Source: Mariniphaga sp041687215
GTDB lineage: Bacteria > Bacteroidota > Bacteroidia > Bacteroidales > Prolixibacteraceae
Assembly: GCF_041687215.1 (NCBI RefSeq)
Contig: NZ_JAWLCI010000013.1
Location: 1 to 64,000 of the forward strand
Length of the DNA: 64,000 nucleotides
Direction of reading: 5' to 3'
The translations under genes and the position numbers were made by a program. The notes under the pieces were generated by a model. The model saw only the letters and a list, made by a program, of their open reading frames with translations, did not search any database and was not told the origin of the DNA. This document shows, in pieces, positions 8,668 through 19,300 of this stretch; the first letter of the stretch is position 1, and each line of letters opens with the position of its first letter.

Positions 8668-11016
8668 ATGAATCATTCTACATTGCAGGAACAAAACAAT
8701 AAGGATATTCAAAAAATAGTTAGCCTGTTATTTAGAAATAGCTGGATTATTTTGCTATGCATTATTATAGCATTAGCTATGGCTTATGCTTATAATAATT
8801 ATGCTTTACCAACCTATAAAGTATCTGCAACTCTGTTATTGAAAGATCAATCGGAAAGAAACATATCAAGAGATGAAACCAGTTATATAAACAGCGATCT
8901 GCTCGTCAGGAATCAAAACCTGCAAAATGAATTGGAAATTCTTAAATCCAATCCAATCATTGAACAGGCAGTTGAGAAATTAAATCTGGAAGTATCCTAT
9001 TATGAATATAAAAATTATCAGTATCACAATGCTTATAAAAAAGTACCTTTCAAAGTATTCATTTTTAAAGAACATCAGCAATTGGTCGGTCCTGTTTTTG
9101 ATATTCATTTGAATTCCGATGGAAGTTATTCATTAAAGGTTGAGAAGCAAGATGGCATGGTTTATAATTATACTACCGGTCAAATAATCAGAGCAAAAGA
9201 GGGTTTGGATCTAGATATTAAAGGCAATCTGGGACAAATAGTTGAAACAGAAGATTTCAAATTTCTGATAACCATAAATGATAATGATAGTTTATTATTA
9301 CAAAACAATATATTTTACGCCTTCAGGCTCTCCACCAATAAACAGATAGTGAGCCAAATGAAAGGAAGATTGGAATATAACATTCCTAACGAACTGGCAA
9401 CTATAGTTGAAATAAGTATGGAAGTTAATTCTGTTCAACTTGGTATAGATATAATCAATGAATTAATCCAGGTTTATTCTGAATCCAACCTGGAGAAAAA
9501 GAATCACCTGGCCAATATGACCCTCGAATATATTGAGGGGCAATTGGATGAGATATCTGCGTCCTTAAATCTTACAGAAAATAACCTTCAGCAATTTATG
9601 TCTCAAAACAAAATGATGAATGTGGATGAACAATCCACCAGATTGTCACAACAGCGATTGGATTTACAAAATCAATTGGCTGAACTCATGACACAGAAAC
9701 GTTATTACGAATACATCAAAGAGTATAATGCCAACAGTTCAGATGAAGTACAGATTATTCCGCCATCAGCCATGGGAGTCCAGGATCCGTTGCTCAACAA
9801 TTTGATTCGGGAACTTTCTACAGCTCAAGCTCAAAAGGCCAACATGATTAATAATAATCAGGAGCGTAACCCCATTGTAAACCGGCTTAATATACAAATA
9901 AATAATCTTAAAAAAACCATTGCCGAAAATATTGCAGCAGCAGCCCGGAGCAATGAGATTTCGATTAACGAAATGCAAAACCGGATTGCACAAATAGAAA
10001 ATGAGATAAGTAATTTACCGAAAACACAAATGCAGATGGGTGGAATACAGCGAAACTATGATTTGAATAATTCCATTTACAACTATTTGCTCCAAAAACA
10101 GGCCGAAGCTAAAATAACCAAAGCCTCTAATTTGCCTGACAATATGATTATGGAACCTGCCCATTTGAGTTCATCAGTACCGGTTTTCCCTAATAAGATG
10201 CGTAATTACATTCTTGCTCTATTTTTGGGTATTGGAATACCCACCGGCATTTTGTTATTATTGAATTTATTTAAAACAACCATTACAACACAGGAAGATA
10301 TTGAGAATATTACCAATGCTGCCGTGATTGGCAAAATATTTCATTACAATAACCAAAAAGAAAAAAATGTTTTTATTTCTTCCCCGGAAAGTAAAACAGC
10401 AGAAACGTTTCGTACGTTACGGACCAATCTTAATTTTGCATTGAATGGCAGCTTACACAAAACGATTTTGGTAACTTCCTGCATATCGGGCGAAGGTAAA
10501 TCTTTTAGTGCGCTCAATATCGCTTCTTCTTATGCGCAAATGGGGAAAAAAACAGTATTGCTGGATTTTGACCTTCGAAATTCTAAATCGGTTATAAAGA
10601 ACAAAAATAAAACGGTGGGGCTAAGTCTTTTTTTAAATGAAGAATTAACACTAAACGAAATTATTCAAAAAACTGATTTTAAAAACCTCGACATAATCCA
10701 TTCAGGACCGGTTCCTCCTGATCCTTTAGATTTAATGGAGAAAGAGATTGTGGCCGATCTTTTTAAATTTTTAAGAGAAAACTACGATTACATAATAATT
10801 GATACTCCTCCGCTGGCACAAGTCTCGGATGCACTTACAATTATTGAATACTCCAACCTTAGCCTGATAGTTACACGATACAATGTCACCAAAAAGAAAT
10901 TATTGAGATTAGTACTTAAAGAATTAAAAAATAAAAACATTAAAAATGTAAATCTGCTTATAAACGACAACAAACTGGTGAGTGAGCAAATGGGATATGG
11001 GTATTATCAAAAGTAA
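8668..11016 (+). CDS. Wzc-like polysaccharide co-polymerase / BY-kinase
   Basis: A 782-residue inner-membrane protein. It has a first transmembrane helix at about residues 27-46, a Wzz-type periplasmic domain with long coiled-coil stretches (about 270-470), a second helix at about 511-535 (YILALFLGIGIPTGILLLLNLF), and a cytoplasmic BY-kinase domain. The kinase shows Walker A CISGEGKS (about 604-611), Walker A' VLLDFDLRNSK and Walker B YDYIIIDTPPL. The tyrosine tail is minimal (YGYYQK at the very end) compared with the Tyr-rich cluster of classic Wzc, yet still offers three tyrosines. It sets chain length and drives export together with the upstream Wza-like protein. It ends the export block; a 392-bp gap follows. 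Confidence 0.92.
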   Translation: MNHSTLQEQNNKDIQKIVSLLFRNSWIILLCIIIALAMAYAYNNYALPTYKVSATLLLKDQSERNISRDETSYINSDLLVRNQNLQNELEILKSNPIIEQAVEKLNLEVSYYEYKNYQYHNAYKKVPFKVFIFKEHQQLVGPVFDIHLNSDGSYSLKVEKQDGMVYNYTTGQIIRAKEGLDLDIKGNLGQIVETEDFKFLITINDNDSLLLQNNIFYAFRLSTNKQIVSQMKGRLEYNIPNELATIVEISMEVNSVQLGIDIINELIQVYSESNLEKKNHLANMTLEYIEGQLDEISASLNLTENNLQQFMSQNKMMNVDEQSTRLSQQRLDLQNQLAELMTQKRYYEYIKEYNANSSDEVQIIPPSAMGVQDPLLNNLIRELSTAQAQKANMINNNQERNPIVNRLNIQINNLKKTIAENIAAAARSNEISINEMQNRIAQIENEISNLPKTQMQMGGIQRNYDLNNSIYNYLLQKQAEAKITKASNLPDNMIMEPAHLSSSVPVFPNKMRNYILALFLGIGIPTGILLLLNLFKTTITTQEDIENITNAAVIGKIFHYNNQKEKNVFISSPESKTAETFRTLRTNLNFALNGSLHKTILVTSCISGEGKSFSALNIASSYAQMGKKTVLLDFDLRNSKSVIKNKNKTVGLSLFLNEELTLNEIIQKTDFKNLDIIHSGPVPPDPLDLMEKEIVADLFKFLRENYDYIIIDTPPLAQVSDALTIIEYSNLSLIVTRYNVTKKKLLRLVLKELKNKNIKNVNLLINDNKLVSEQMGYGYYQK

Positions 11017-11408
11017 GCAGAATTTTTCCCAATTTATTAACATAGCATGCACGTGCAATGTTTGAAATACATGCAGTACCGAACTTCATGCGGCCCCCAA
11101 GGGGTGAACCAACGCACATTTATAGTGTAACAATTTAAAATCTCCTCATATATTTTGAACCGCAAATCAACAATGAAGCAGGATCAAACTCCCCCCTGGG
11201 GGTTGGGGGTAAAAACTTACAGCTCCCGGCTCAATAAACTTTAAACAATAAGTATTTCACCCATATCATAAGTATTTCACCTATACCAAAATCAGTAAAT
11301 AGTAAAACAATAATAAGCATATAGAATGATTTAGAAAAACAGCACACCTCTACATTTGTCAACAGAATTTTGAATTGAATTTTTGGACGCTTTTAATTCG
11401 ACAAAACC
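11017..11408 (+). other. Intergenic region with C/G-rich hairpin patch and 20-bp-period repeats
   Basis: This 392-bp gap has no gene. It holds a G/C-rich inverted patch near 11190-11212 (CCCCCCTGGGGG) that could form a hairpin after the wzc-like gene. ATAAGTATTTCACC occurs twice, at 11248-11261 and 11268-11281, two helical turns apart. The promoter box listed at 11351 follows. Confidence 0.45.
11351..11358 (+). promoter_or_regulatory. Bacteroidota -7 box (TACATTTG) for first beta-helix gene
   Basis: TACATTTG fits TAnnTTTG and lies 50 bp upstream of the ATG at 11409. No convincing -33 TTTG is seen at the expected spacing. Two 14-bp direct repeats about 80-100 bp upstream could be regulator sites. 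It suggests the giant surface-protein gene has its own promoter, apart from the export operon. Confidence 0.45.
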
Positions 11409-14400
11409 ATGTTAGACAAATGTATGAAGAAGGAGTACACAGCTCTTTACAAAAAGACGGGTACACGAAAAAAATTTTTTTACAGAAATAGAACGCTTTC
11501 TTTAGCTGTTGTTTTTCTATTTATTAACTGGGCAGTAAATGCCACAAATTATTACGTCAGTAATTCCGGAGACGATACCAAAGCCGGAACATCGCCGGAA
11601 ACGGCGTGGAAAACCCTTAACCAAGTGAATAATACTAAATTTGCACCCGGCGACCAGATTTTATTTGAAAGAGGCGGAGTTTGGAGGGAAGAGTTAAAAG
11701 TACCGTCATCAGGCGCTTCTGGCAACCCGATTGTTTTTGGAGCGTATGGTAGTGGGGCAAATCCTGTAATGGATGGCGCAGATATTATAAGTGGAATGAC
11801 TTTAGCAGGCTCTAACATTTGGCAAAAAACTGCGGTAACTATTCAACCGAACCTCATGTATTTAGATGGAGTTATTGGTTACCCAAAAACAAGTCTTGGA
11901 GCGTGTGCCTCAGAAGGAGATTGGTATTGGGATAGCGGAACGAATAATTTGTACGTTTATACAGAAAATGGCGACCCCAGCGGAAATGTAGAGCTTGGAC
12001 AAAGAAAACAAATTGTTGATTTGGGTTCCTATGAAAACATCACATTATCAAATTTAACCATTCAACATTCTAACGAAAGTATATCGAATAGCGGGGCTGT
12101 ACGGTCGTCAAGTGGCAGCAATATAGCAATCAGGGAATGTACAATTCAGAAAAGTGGTCGTTACGGTGCTTATTTTTTAAACAGTCCATATTTAACTATT
12201 GATAATAATATTTTTTTGAGGAACGGGGAGAGTGATAAAGAGGGGGGAAACATAAGGATTCATAGCTCAATAACAGGAATATCAAATATTACATTTACCA
12301 ATAATCAATGTAATTATTCTGGTGATCATGGGTTTTTAATTGGAACAGCCAGTAAAGCAACCCATATTACGAATGTGGATATACACGGAAATCAATTTAA
12401 TTATAATAATGCCGCCGGTTTGTATATTCAAATGTTAGATTCTGCTGTGGTTTATAATAATACTTTTGATGGTAATGGTGACCCCGTAGATGCTTCCGAA
12501 GATTATGCAATTGGTATTACATCGTGTGATAATACAGACATCTATCAAAATACGATTACAAATCAAATATTTAACGATGCTATTCAGTTATATGCAGATA
12601 CAACGCTTCGATGGGGATCATCAGATAATTTAAGAATATTTCGCAATTATATTTACGGTGTAGTAGATGGTGACGGTATTGGTGCATCCATTCATGGGCA
12701 TAACTCCTGCACCAATCTACTGATTGCTTACAACATGATTGCTGAGGCAGATCATTCTGGGATTTCTTTATACCATAATAGTAGTACTTCATCTGTAAGT
12801 TCAGTGGATATTTTTAATAATACCTTTTATAATAATACGCAGGGAGCAATATGGACTTCTGCACTATTTCCACTTGTTCTTAAAAATAACATATTCACAG
12901 GCAATACGATAACACCAGATGTAAGGCATATGTCAACAGTTGGTGGATTTTTAACAACTTCAAATAACTTGTGGTATACAACGAGTGGTAATGTTTTGTA
13001 TTATGAAGGCACCAATTATTCAATGGCAACGATTACTACATTTGAACCAAGTGCCATAGCTGTTAACCCGTTATTCACCGATGCTGCCAATGGAGATTTT
13101 ACTTTACAAACCGGCAGCCAGGCAATTAACGCCGGTATTGATGTAGGGTTGAAACATGATATTTTAGGTAATTCTATTGCTGGTAACCCGGATATTGGGG
13201 CGTATGAATCACAAGAAAAAAGCGATGAAGCTATCACAAAATATACCACTGAAGATATTTCAATTTGCGAAGGAGAATCATATAAAACCTGGACAACAAC
13301 AGGTCAGTATGAGGACACTTTAACAACTGCATCAGGTGCTGACAGCATTGTAACAACCAACCTGACGGTTAACCCGGTTTATGACATCACAGAAACAGAC
13401 GAGGTTTGCTCAGGCAGCAGTTATACTTTCCCTGACGGAACTACACAGAGCAACATGACCTCTCAGGTCGTTCATGCAAGCAACCTTACAACGGTTAATG
13501 GCTGCGACAGCATCATTACAACAACTGTTACCGTCAACCCGGTTTATGATATCACCGAAAAAGACGAGGTTTGCTCAGGCAGCAGTTATACTTTCCCTGA
13601 CGGAACTACACAGAGCAACATTACCTCCCAGGTCGTTCATGCAAGCAACCTTACAACCGTTAATGGCTGCGACAGTATTATAACAACTACTGTAACTGTC
13701 AATCCGGCAGAATATAATACTGAAGATATTACTATTTACGAAGGAGAATCCTACGAAGGCTGGACAGAATCCGGACAGTACGAAAGGACTTTGGTTGCTT
13801 CAACCGGCTGTGACAGTATTGTCACAACGAATCTTAACGTTTTGCAAACGATTCATACGTCCGAAGAAATCGAAATTTGTGAAGGCGAATCTTATGAAGG
13901 CTGGACCATATCAGGAGAATATGAACTTACACTGACAGCTTCTTCAGGAGCAGACAGTGTAGTAACAACACTGCTTACAGTTCATCCGGCAGAATATGCC
14001 ACTGAAGACATAACCATCGTTGAAGGTGAAAACTATATGGGCTGGACAGAATCAGGAGTTTATGAACGGAACCTTGTTTCTACACAAGGCTGCGATAGCA
14101 CAGTTGTTACCAACTTAAGTGTACTTGCAACTGCATTTACGGAGGAATATGTTTCAATTTGCGAAGGAAGTTCATACCATGGCTGGACAACCTCCGGCCA
14201 ATACGAAAGCACCTTGCAGTCCGTTTCAGGAGGAGACAGTATTGTAGTAACCTATTTAACTATAAATCCGGTTTATTCGGTAACTTCAGAAGATGCCATT
14301 TGCGAAGGCGAAATATACCCTTTTGGTTCTCAAGCGCTATCTGAACCCGGCGAATACACCGGGGTTTTCCAGACCATTCACGGTTGTGATTCAACAGTTA

Positions 14401-16058
14401 TATTAATGCTTACAGTTCATCCGGATTATTACGTAACTGAAGACATTACCATTTATTCAGGTGATAGTTACAATGGCTGGACTGAAGAAGGAACCTTTCA
14501 ACGCAATTTATTATCAGTTACAGGTTGTGACAGTATTGTTACCACCAATCTCACCGTTTTGCAAACCATTCACACAACTGAAGCGATTGAAATCTGTGAG
14601 GGTGAGTCTTACGAAGGATGGACCATTTCAGGAGAATATGAACGAACGCTGAACGCTGCTTCAGGAGCAGACAGTGTGGTAACCACATGGCTTACCGTTC
14701 ATCCGGTAAAATATACAAGCGAGGATATTACGATTTACGAAGGAGAAAACTACCTGAGCTGGACCGATACAGGAGAATATCAAAGGGTATTAACTTCAGT
14801 AAATGGCTGTGACAGTATTGTAACGACCCATCTAACAGTGGAGCCAACTCCTGAACCAGATGAAGAACTACAAACCCAAACCATTGAATTGGAAAAGGGA
14901 TGGAATGTTTTTTCTACCTGGTTAAATCCAACACACGCATCGATGGATTCGGTAATGAAATCTCTTGCGGATGGAGGAGAGCTGGTCATCGTTGAAGACG
15001 AAGTGCCAAATACTTATGAAAAGATGAGTTTAAAATCAACCGATGATGTTTGGATCAATAATATAGGTAATATACAAAAAACAGAAGGGTATAAAATTCA
15101 GGTTAATTCGTCGTGTGTCATCGAAATCACGGGTATTCCTGTTAGCCTGCCCGTCACCATTGAACTCAAACGCGGAGAGAATTTGATATCATTCCCCATA
15201 AATGGTTCGGTGGATGCCATGCAGGTTATCCAACCATTAATAGATGCCAATGCGATAAAAAAAGTACAGGATGAGAAAGGAAATTCCATTGAGAAGTGGC
15301 GTAATTTGGGCTGGGTAAATGGAATTGGAAACTTTCAGGCAGGTGAAGGATATGTTATTGACGCAAAGTATGATGCCATATTAACTATACATGAATGGAC
15401 AGAAAAATCAGGAATTTTTGTCAGAGAAAGACCGGAACCGGATAATTTTAAGGTATGTTACGAAGGAAATGGGATGGATCATATGAACATTAACATGGTT
15501 GAATTAAATGCAACCCATTTTCGGACCGGCGATGAAATAGCTGCTTTTGATGGCGGATTTTGTGTGGGTGCGGTAAAGTTAACCGAATCGGATTTAATGA
15601 ATGATGCGGTAAGTATTCCTGTTTCTGCTGCAGAACCGGATGGGAAATATGGTTTTACGGAAGGAAACCCCATAGAAATCAGGGTTTGGCACATCAATAA
15701 AAGCGCTGTTTCTCAAACGCAATCAGCGGTAGTTGAAGGAGATCTGGTTTATCAAAAACGTGCCAGTGTATTTGTAGAGATGACCGCTCAAACCACAACC
15801 GGAATGAATGATTTTGAATCGATGAAGATTGACATGTTTCCGAATCCGGCAAGTGATAACGTTACCCTGCGTTTTTCCCCAATGCCTGAAAGGGGAACCA
15901 GAATTGAACTGACCGATATGGCCGGAAGACAACTCATGGTTCGTGAAGTTCAATCAACGCAGGAAGTATTGAACATCCGGTCACAACCTGCAGGAATCTA
16001 TTTGATAAAAACCATATCCGGTGAGAATTATACGGTCAGAAAGTTAATGATCAATTGA
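11409..16058 (+). CDS. Giant beta-helix surface protein with type IX secretion sorting domain
   Basis: A 1549-residue secreted protein. A signal peptide (hydrophobic LSLAVVFLFINWAVNA, about residues 31-46) is followed by a right-handed parallel beta-helix domain (about 47-600) with many NN/DNN turns (TIDNNIF, VYNNTFDGN). Eleven beta-sandwich-like repeats of 45-55 residues follow (about 610-1145; pattern EGESY..WT..G.Y, then GCDSIVTTNLTV). Next come two similar 'WN..S' domains (about 1160-1330), a region with GDEIAAFDGG, and a Por-type C-terminal sorting domain starting at IDMFPNPASDN. It should leave through the type IX system and stay on the surface. The beta-helix could be a polysaccharide-binding or lyase-like module. 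Catalytic residues cannot be assigned. MKKEY at residue 6 is an alternative start. Confidence 0.85.
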   Translation: MLDKCMKKEYTALYKKTGTRKKFFYRNRTLSLAVVFLFINWAVNATNYYVSNSGDDTKAGTSPETAWKTLNQVNNTKFAPGDQILFERGGVWREELKVPSSGASGNPIVFGAYGSGANPVMDGADIISGMTLAGSNIWQKTAVTIQPNLMYLDGVIGYPKTSLGACASEGDWYWDSGTNNLYVYTENGDPSGNVELGQRKQIVDLGSYENITLSNLTIQHSNESISNSGAVRSSSGSNIAIRECTIQKSGRYGAYFLNSPYLTIDNNIFLRNGESDKEGGNIRIHSSITGISNITFTNNQCNYSGDHGFLIGTASKATHITNVDIHGNQFNYNNAAGLYIQMLDSAVVYNNTFDGNGDPVDASEDYAIGITSCDNTDIYQNTITNQIFNDAIQLYADTTLRWGSSDNLRIFRNYIYGVVDGDGIGASIHGHNSCTNLLIAYNMIAEADHSGISLYHNSSTSSVSSVDIFNNTFYNNTQGAIWTSALFPLVLKNNIFTGNTITPDVRHMSTVGGFLTTSNNLWYTTSGNVLYYEGTNYSMATITTFEPSAIAVNPLFTDAANGDFTLQTGSQAINAGIDVGLKHDILGNSIAGNPDIGAYESQEKSDEAITKYTTEDISICEGESYKTWTTTGQYEDTLTTASGADSIVTTNLTVNPVYDITETDEVCSGSSYTFPDGTTQSNMTSQVVHASNLTTVNGCDSIITTTVTVNPVYDITEKDEVCSGSSYTFPDGTTQSNITSQVVHASNLTTVNGCDSIITTTVTVNPAEYNTEDITIYEGESYEGWTESGQYERTLVASTGCDSIVTTNLNVLQTIHTSEEIEICEGESYEGWTISGEYELTLTASSGADSVVTTLLTVHPAEYATEDITIVEGENYMGWTESGVYERNLVSTQGCDSTVVTNLSVLATAFTEEYVSICEGSSYHGWTTSGQYESTLQSVSGGDSIVVTYLTINPVYSVTSEDAICEGEIYPFGSQALSEPGEYTGVFQTIHGCDSTVILMLTVHPDYYVTEDITIYSGDSYNGWTEEGTFQRNLLSVTGCDSIVTTNLTVLQTIHTTEAIEICEGESYEGWTISGEYERTLNAASGADSVVTTWLTVHPVKYTSEDITIYEGENYLSWTDTGEYQRVLTSVNGCDSIVTTHLTVEPTPEPDEELQTQTIELEKGWNVFSTWLNPTHASMDSVMKSLADGGELVIVEDEVPNTYEKMSLKSTDDVWINNIGNIQKTEGYKIQVNSSCVIEITGIPVSLPVTIELKRGENLISFPINGSVDAMQVIQPLIDANAIKKVQDEKGNSIEKWRNLGWVNGIGNFQAGEGYVIDAKYDAILTIHEWTEKSGIFVRERPEPDNFKVCYEGNGMDHMNINMVELNATHFRTGDEIAAFDGGFCVGAVKLTESDLMNDAVSIPVSAAEPDGKYGFTEGNPIEIRVWHINKSAVSQTQSAVVEGDLVYQKRASVFVEMTAQTTTGMNDFESMKIDMFPNPASDNVTLRFSPMPERGTRIELTDMAGRQLMVREVQSTQEVLNIRSQPAGIYLIKTISGENYTVRKLMIN
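11973..13030 (+). repeat. Long near-identical block, copy A (beta-helix coding)
   Basis: This segment matches 16891-17948 at a constant offset of 4918 bp. From 11973 to about 12900 I see only two differences, both at third codon positions (12722 G/T and 12818 T/C), so the encoded protein is identical. The last ~130 bp carry several more changes. Sequence before the block is clearly more diverged. This indicates recent duplication or gene conversion. Confidence 0.9.
13376..13705 (+). repeat. Tandem 165-bp repeat inside the first beta-helix gene
   Basis: Two adjacent 165-bp units (13376-13540 and 13541-13705) encode 55-residue repeats, each with VCSGSSYTFPDGTTQSN and ending near TVNP. They differ at only a handful of bases, whereas the other repeats in the protein are far more diverged. 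This points to a recent in-frame unit duplication that lengthens the stalk. Confidence 0.85.
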
Positions 16059-16100
16059 TATTGAACGAATTATTTAAAACAGCCGTGTACCACGAGTGAA

Positions 16101-16131
16101 TGCGCTAAGCGGTTCAAAACCGCTAAGCGCA
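16101..16131. terminator. Strong hairpin after first beta-helix gene
   Basis: TGCGCTAAGCGGTT (16101-16114), loop CAA, then the inverted arm AACCGCTAAGCGCA (16118-16131) form a 14-bp stem with a single mismatch. It lies 43 bp after the stop at 16058. No T-run follows on the + strand, so termination is uncertain. It may instead be an mRNA-stabilising hairpin. Confidence 0.45.
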
Positions 16132-16336
16132 TAAAAAACAAATCTGTAATTGGCAATCTGAGGCACGAAGATAAGCCCACTGACCGCCCGTCTTAATGAA
16201 TTAGGTGGACAGAAACCGTTAGGAAATTTCAATATACCGGTAGATTTCTTCCTTAAACCAAACCGATATTTTAAAATGAACATGACATAAGTTGAATCGC
16301 TGAAAAAAAAAGTAGTCTTTTAAGTAAACATTTTCA

Positions 16337-16344
16337 TATATTTG
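16337..16344 (+). promoter_or_regulatory. Bacteroidota -7 box (TATATTTG) for second beta-helix gene
   Basis: TATATTTG is a full TAnnTTTG match 22 bp before ATG 16366. Transcription would start near 16350. That rules out the TTG at 16342 as a translation start and supports ATG 16366 or 16378. Confidence 0.5.
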
Positions 16345-16365
16345 TACCTTATCTTTTGTGTGAAT

Positions 16366-19300
16366 ATGGGTACACAAATGAAAAAATATTTTGTAGCGAA
16401 AAACCCCTGGACTATTGTTTGTCTGCCTGTTCTGCTTTTGTTTTTTACGTTCTCCATTAATGCCAAAAATTATTACGTCAGTAATTCCGGAAACGATTCC
16501 AATGCAGGAACAGCGCCGGAAACGGCCTGGAGAACCATTAACCAAGTGAATAATACCAAATTTGCACCCGGCGACTCTATTTTATTTGAAAGAGGCGGAG
16601 TTTGGAGGGAAGGGTTAAAAGTTCCGTCTTCAGGCGCTTCCGACAACCCGATTGTTTTTGGAGCGTATGATAGTGGGGCAAAGCCTGTAATAGATGGTGC
16701 GGATATAATTAGTGGAATGACAAATTATGCGGCCAATATTTGGAAAAAAGCAGGGATAACAACAACTCCTAATTTAATGTATTTAAATGGTACTGTTGGG
16801 ATTCCACAAACAAGTTTAGGGGCTTGTACCTCTGAAGGCGATTGGTACTATGACAGCGAAACTGATGTTGTTTCAATTTATAGTGCAAATGACCCCAGCG
16901 GAAATGTAGAGCTTGGACAAAGAAAACAAATTGTTGATTTGGGTTCCTATGAAAACATCACATTATCAAATTTAACCATTCAACATTCTAACGAAAGTAT
17001 ATCGAATAGCGGGGCTGTACGGTCGTCAAGTGGCAGCAATATAGCAATCAGGGAATGTACAATTCAGAAAAGTGGTCGTTACGGTGCTTATTTTTTAAAC
17101 AGTCCATATTTAACTATTGATAATAATATTTTTTTGAGGAACGGGGAGAGTGATAAAGAGGGGGGAAACATAAGGATTCATAGCTCAATAACAGGAATAT
17201 CAAATATTACATTTACCAATAATCAATGTAATTATTCTGGTGATCATGGGTTTTTAATTGGAACAGCCAGTAAAGCAACCCATATTACGAATGTGGATAT
17301 ACACGGAAATCAATTTAATTATAATAATGCCGCCGGTTTGTATATTCAAATGTTAGATTCTGCTGTGGTTTATAATAATACTTTTGATGGTAATGGTGAC
17401 CCCGTAGATGCTTCCGAAGATTATGCAATTGGTATTACATCGTGTGATAATACAGACATCTATCAAAATACGATTACAAATCAAATATTTAACGATGCTA
17501 TTCAGTTATATGCAGATACAACGCTTCGATGGGGATCATCAGATAATTTAAGAATATTTCGCAATTATATTTACGGTGTAGTAGATGGTGACGGTATTGG
17601 TGCATCCATTCATGGGCATAACTCCTGCACCAATCTACTTATTGCTTACAACATGATTGCTGAGGCAGATCATTCTGGGATTTCTTTATACCATAATAGT
17701 AGTACTTCATCTGTAAGTTCAGTGGATATTTTTAACAATACCTTTTATAATAATACGCAGGGAGCAATATGGACTTCTGCACTATTTCCACTTGTTCTTA
17801 AAAATAACATATTCACAGGTAATACGGCAACAGCAAATGTAAGGCATATGTCAACAGTTGGTGGATTTTTAACAACTTCAAATAACTTGTGGTATACAAC
17901 TAGTGGTAATGTTTTGTATTATGAAGGCATCAATTATTCAATGGCAACCATAACAGACTTTGAACCGAGCGCACAAACCGGCGACCCATTGTTTACCGAT
18001 GCTGCTGATAAAGATTTTACCCTGCAAACGGGCAGTCCGGCAATTAATAATGGGGTTGATGTAGGTTTAAAGGAAGATATTTTAGGAAATCCGATAGTAG
18101 AAACGCCACACATTGGAGCGTATGAATCGCAAAAAAAAAGCGATGAAGATATAACAAAATCCACTACTGAAGAAATCTCTATTTGTGATGGTGAAAGTTA
18201 CCAAAACTGGACTGAATCTGGTCAGTACGAACGCACATTGACTGCTGCATCAGGAGCCGACAGTGTTGTAACAACGAACCTGACCGTTAACCCGGTTGTT
18301 CATGTTTCCGAAGACATTTCTATTTTGGAAGGGGAAAACTACAACGGGTGGACGGAAACCGGACAGTACAAACGGACACTCACGGCTATAACAGGATGCG
18401 ACAGCATTGTTACTACGAATCTCACGGTAGCATTGAATAAATATACTATAGAAGACATTGAAATCTGTGAAGGAAACTCCTATGAGGAATGGACAACATC
18501 CGGCGAACATGAACGTACATTGACCTCCGCATCAGGTGCCGACAGCATAGTCACCACGAACCTGACGGTTAACTTGGTTTATTATGTTTCCGAAGACATA
18601 TATCTTTTGGAAGGAGAAAACTACAATGGTTGGTCAGAAAGCGGCCAGTACGAAAGAACACTAACAGCAGTTACCGGATGCGACAGTATCGTTACGACGT
18701 CATTATTTGTACATCCGCATCAAATCCAATCCATTGTTTTGGAAAAAGACTGGAATATTTTTTCTTCCTCTTTAATTCCATCAGGTTTAGCGTTGGAGGA
18801 TGTGCTTGAAAATCTTCAAATAAATAATCTTTTAATTGAAATTCAGGATGAGAATGGAAAAACTTACCGGCAAAGTGAAAATGGATGGATCAATGATATA
18901 GGAGAAATACAGGTAACCGAAGGCTATAAAATAAGGGTACACTCTTCATGTGTATTGGAAATTAAAGGGCATCCGGTAAAGTTACCTTTAAATATTGAAC
19001 TTAAAAAAGGATGGAATATTATTTCATTTCCATATAATGGAGTGATGGATGCGATGGAAGTCATTCAGCCTTTAATTAATGCGGGAATCCTACAAAAAGT
19101 GCAGGACGAACAGGGAAGTTCCATTGAAAACTGGGGTAATCTGATGGGATGGATCAATGGGATTGGAAACTTTAAAGCAGGAAAGGGATATCTTGTTCAG
19201 GTAAACCAAAATGGTGTACTTACCATCCCTGCAAATTATTCAAAATCAGGACTGATTTTGGCGAACGAAACAAAAACGGAAAATTTTAAGACCGTGTTTG

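Noticed and set aside
13474..13683. 69-residue open frame in another + frame
   Set aside because: Created by the 165-bp tandem repeat read out of frame; the main frame encodes the surface-protein repeats.
16219..16545. 108-residue minus-strand open frame across the start of the second beta-helix gene
   Set aside because: It overlaps the promoter and signal-peptide region of the real gene and has no recognisable domain.
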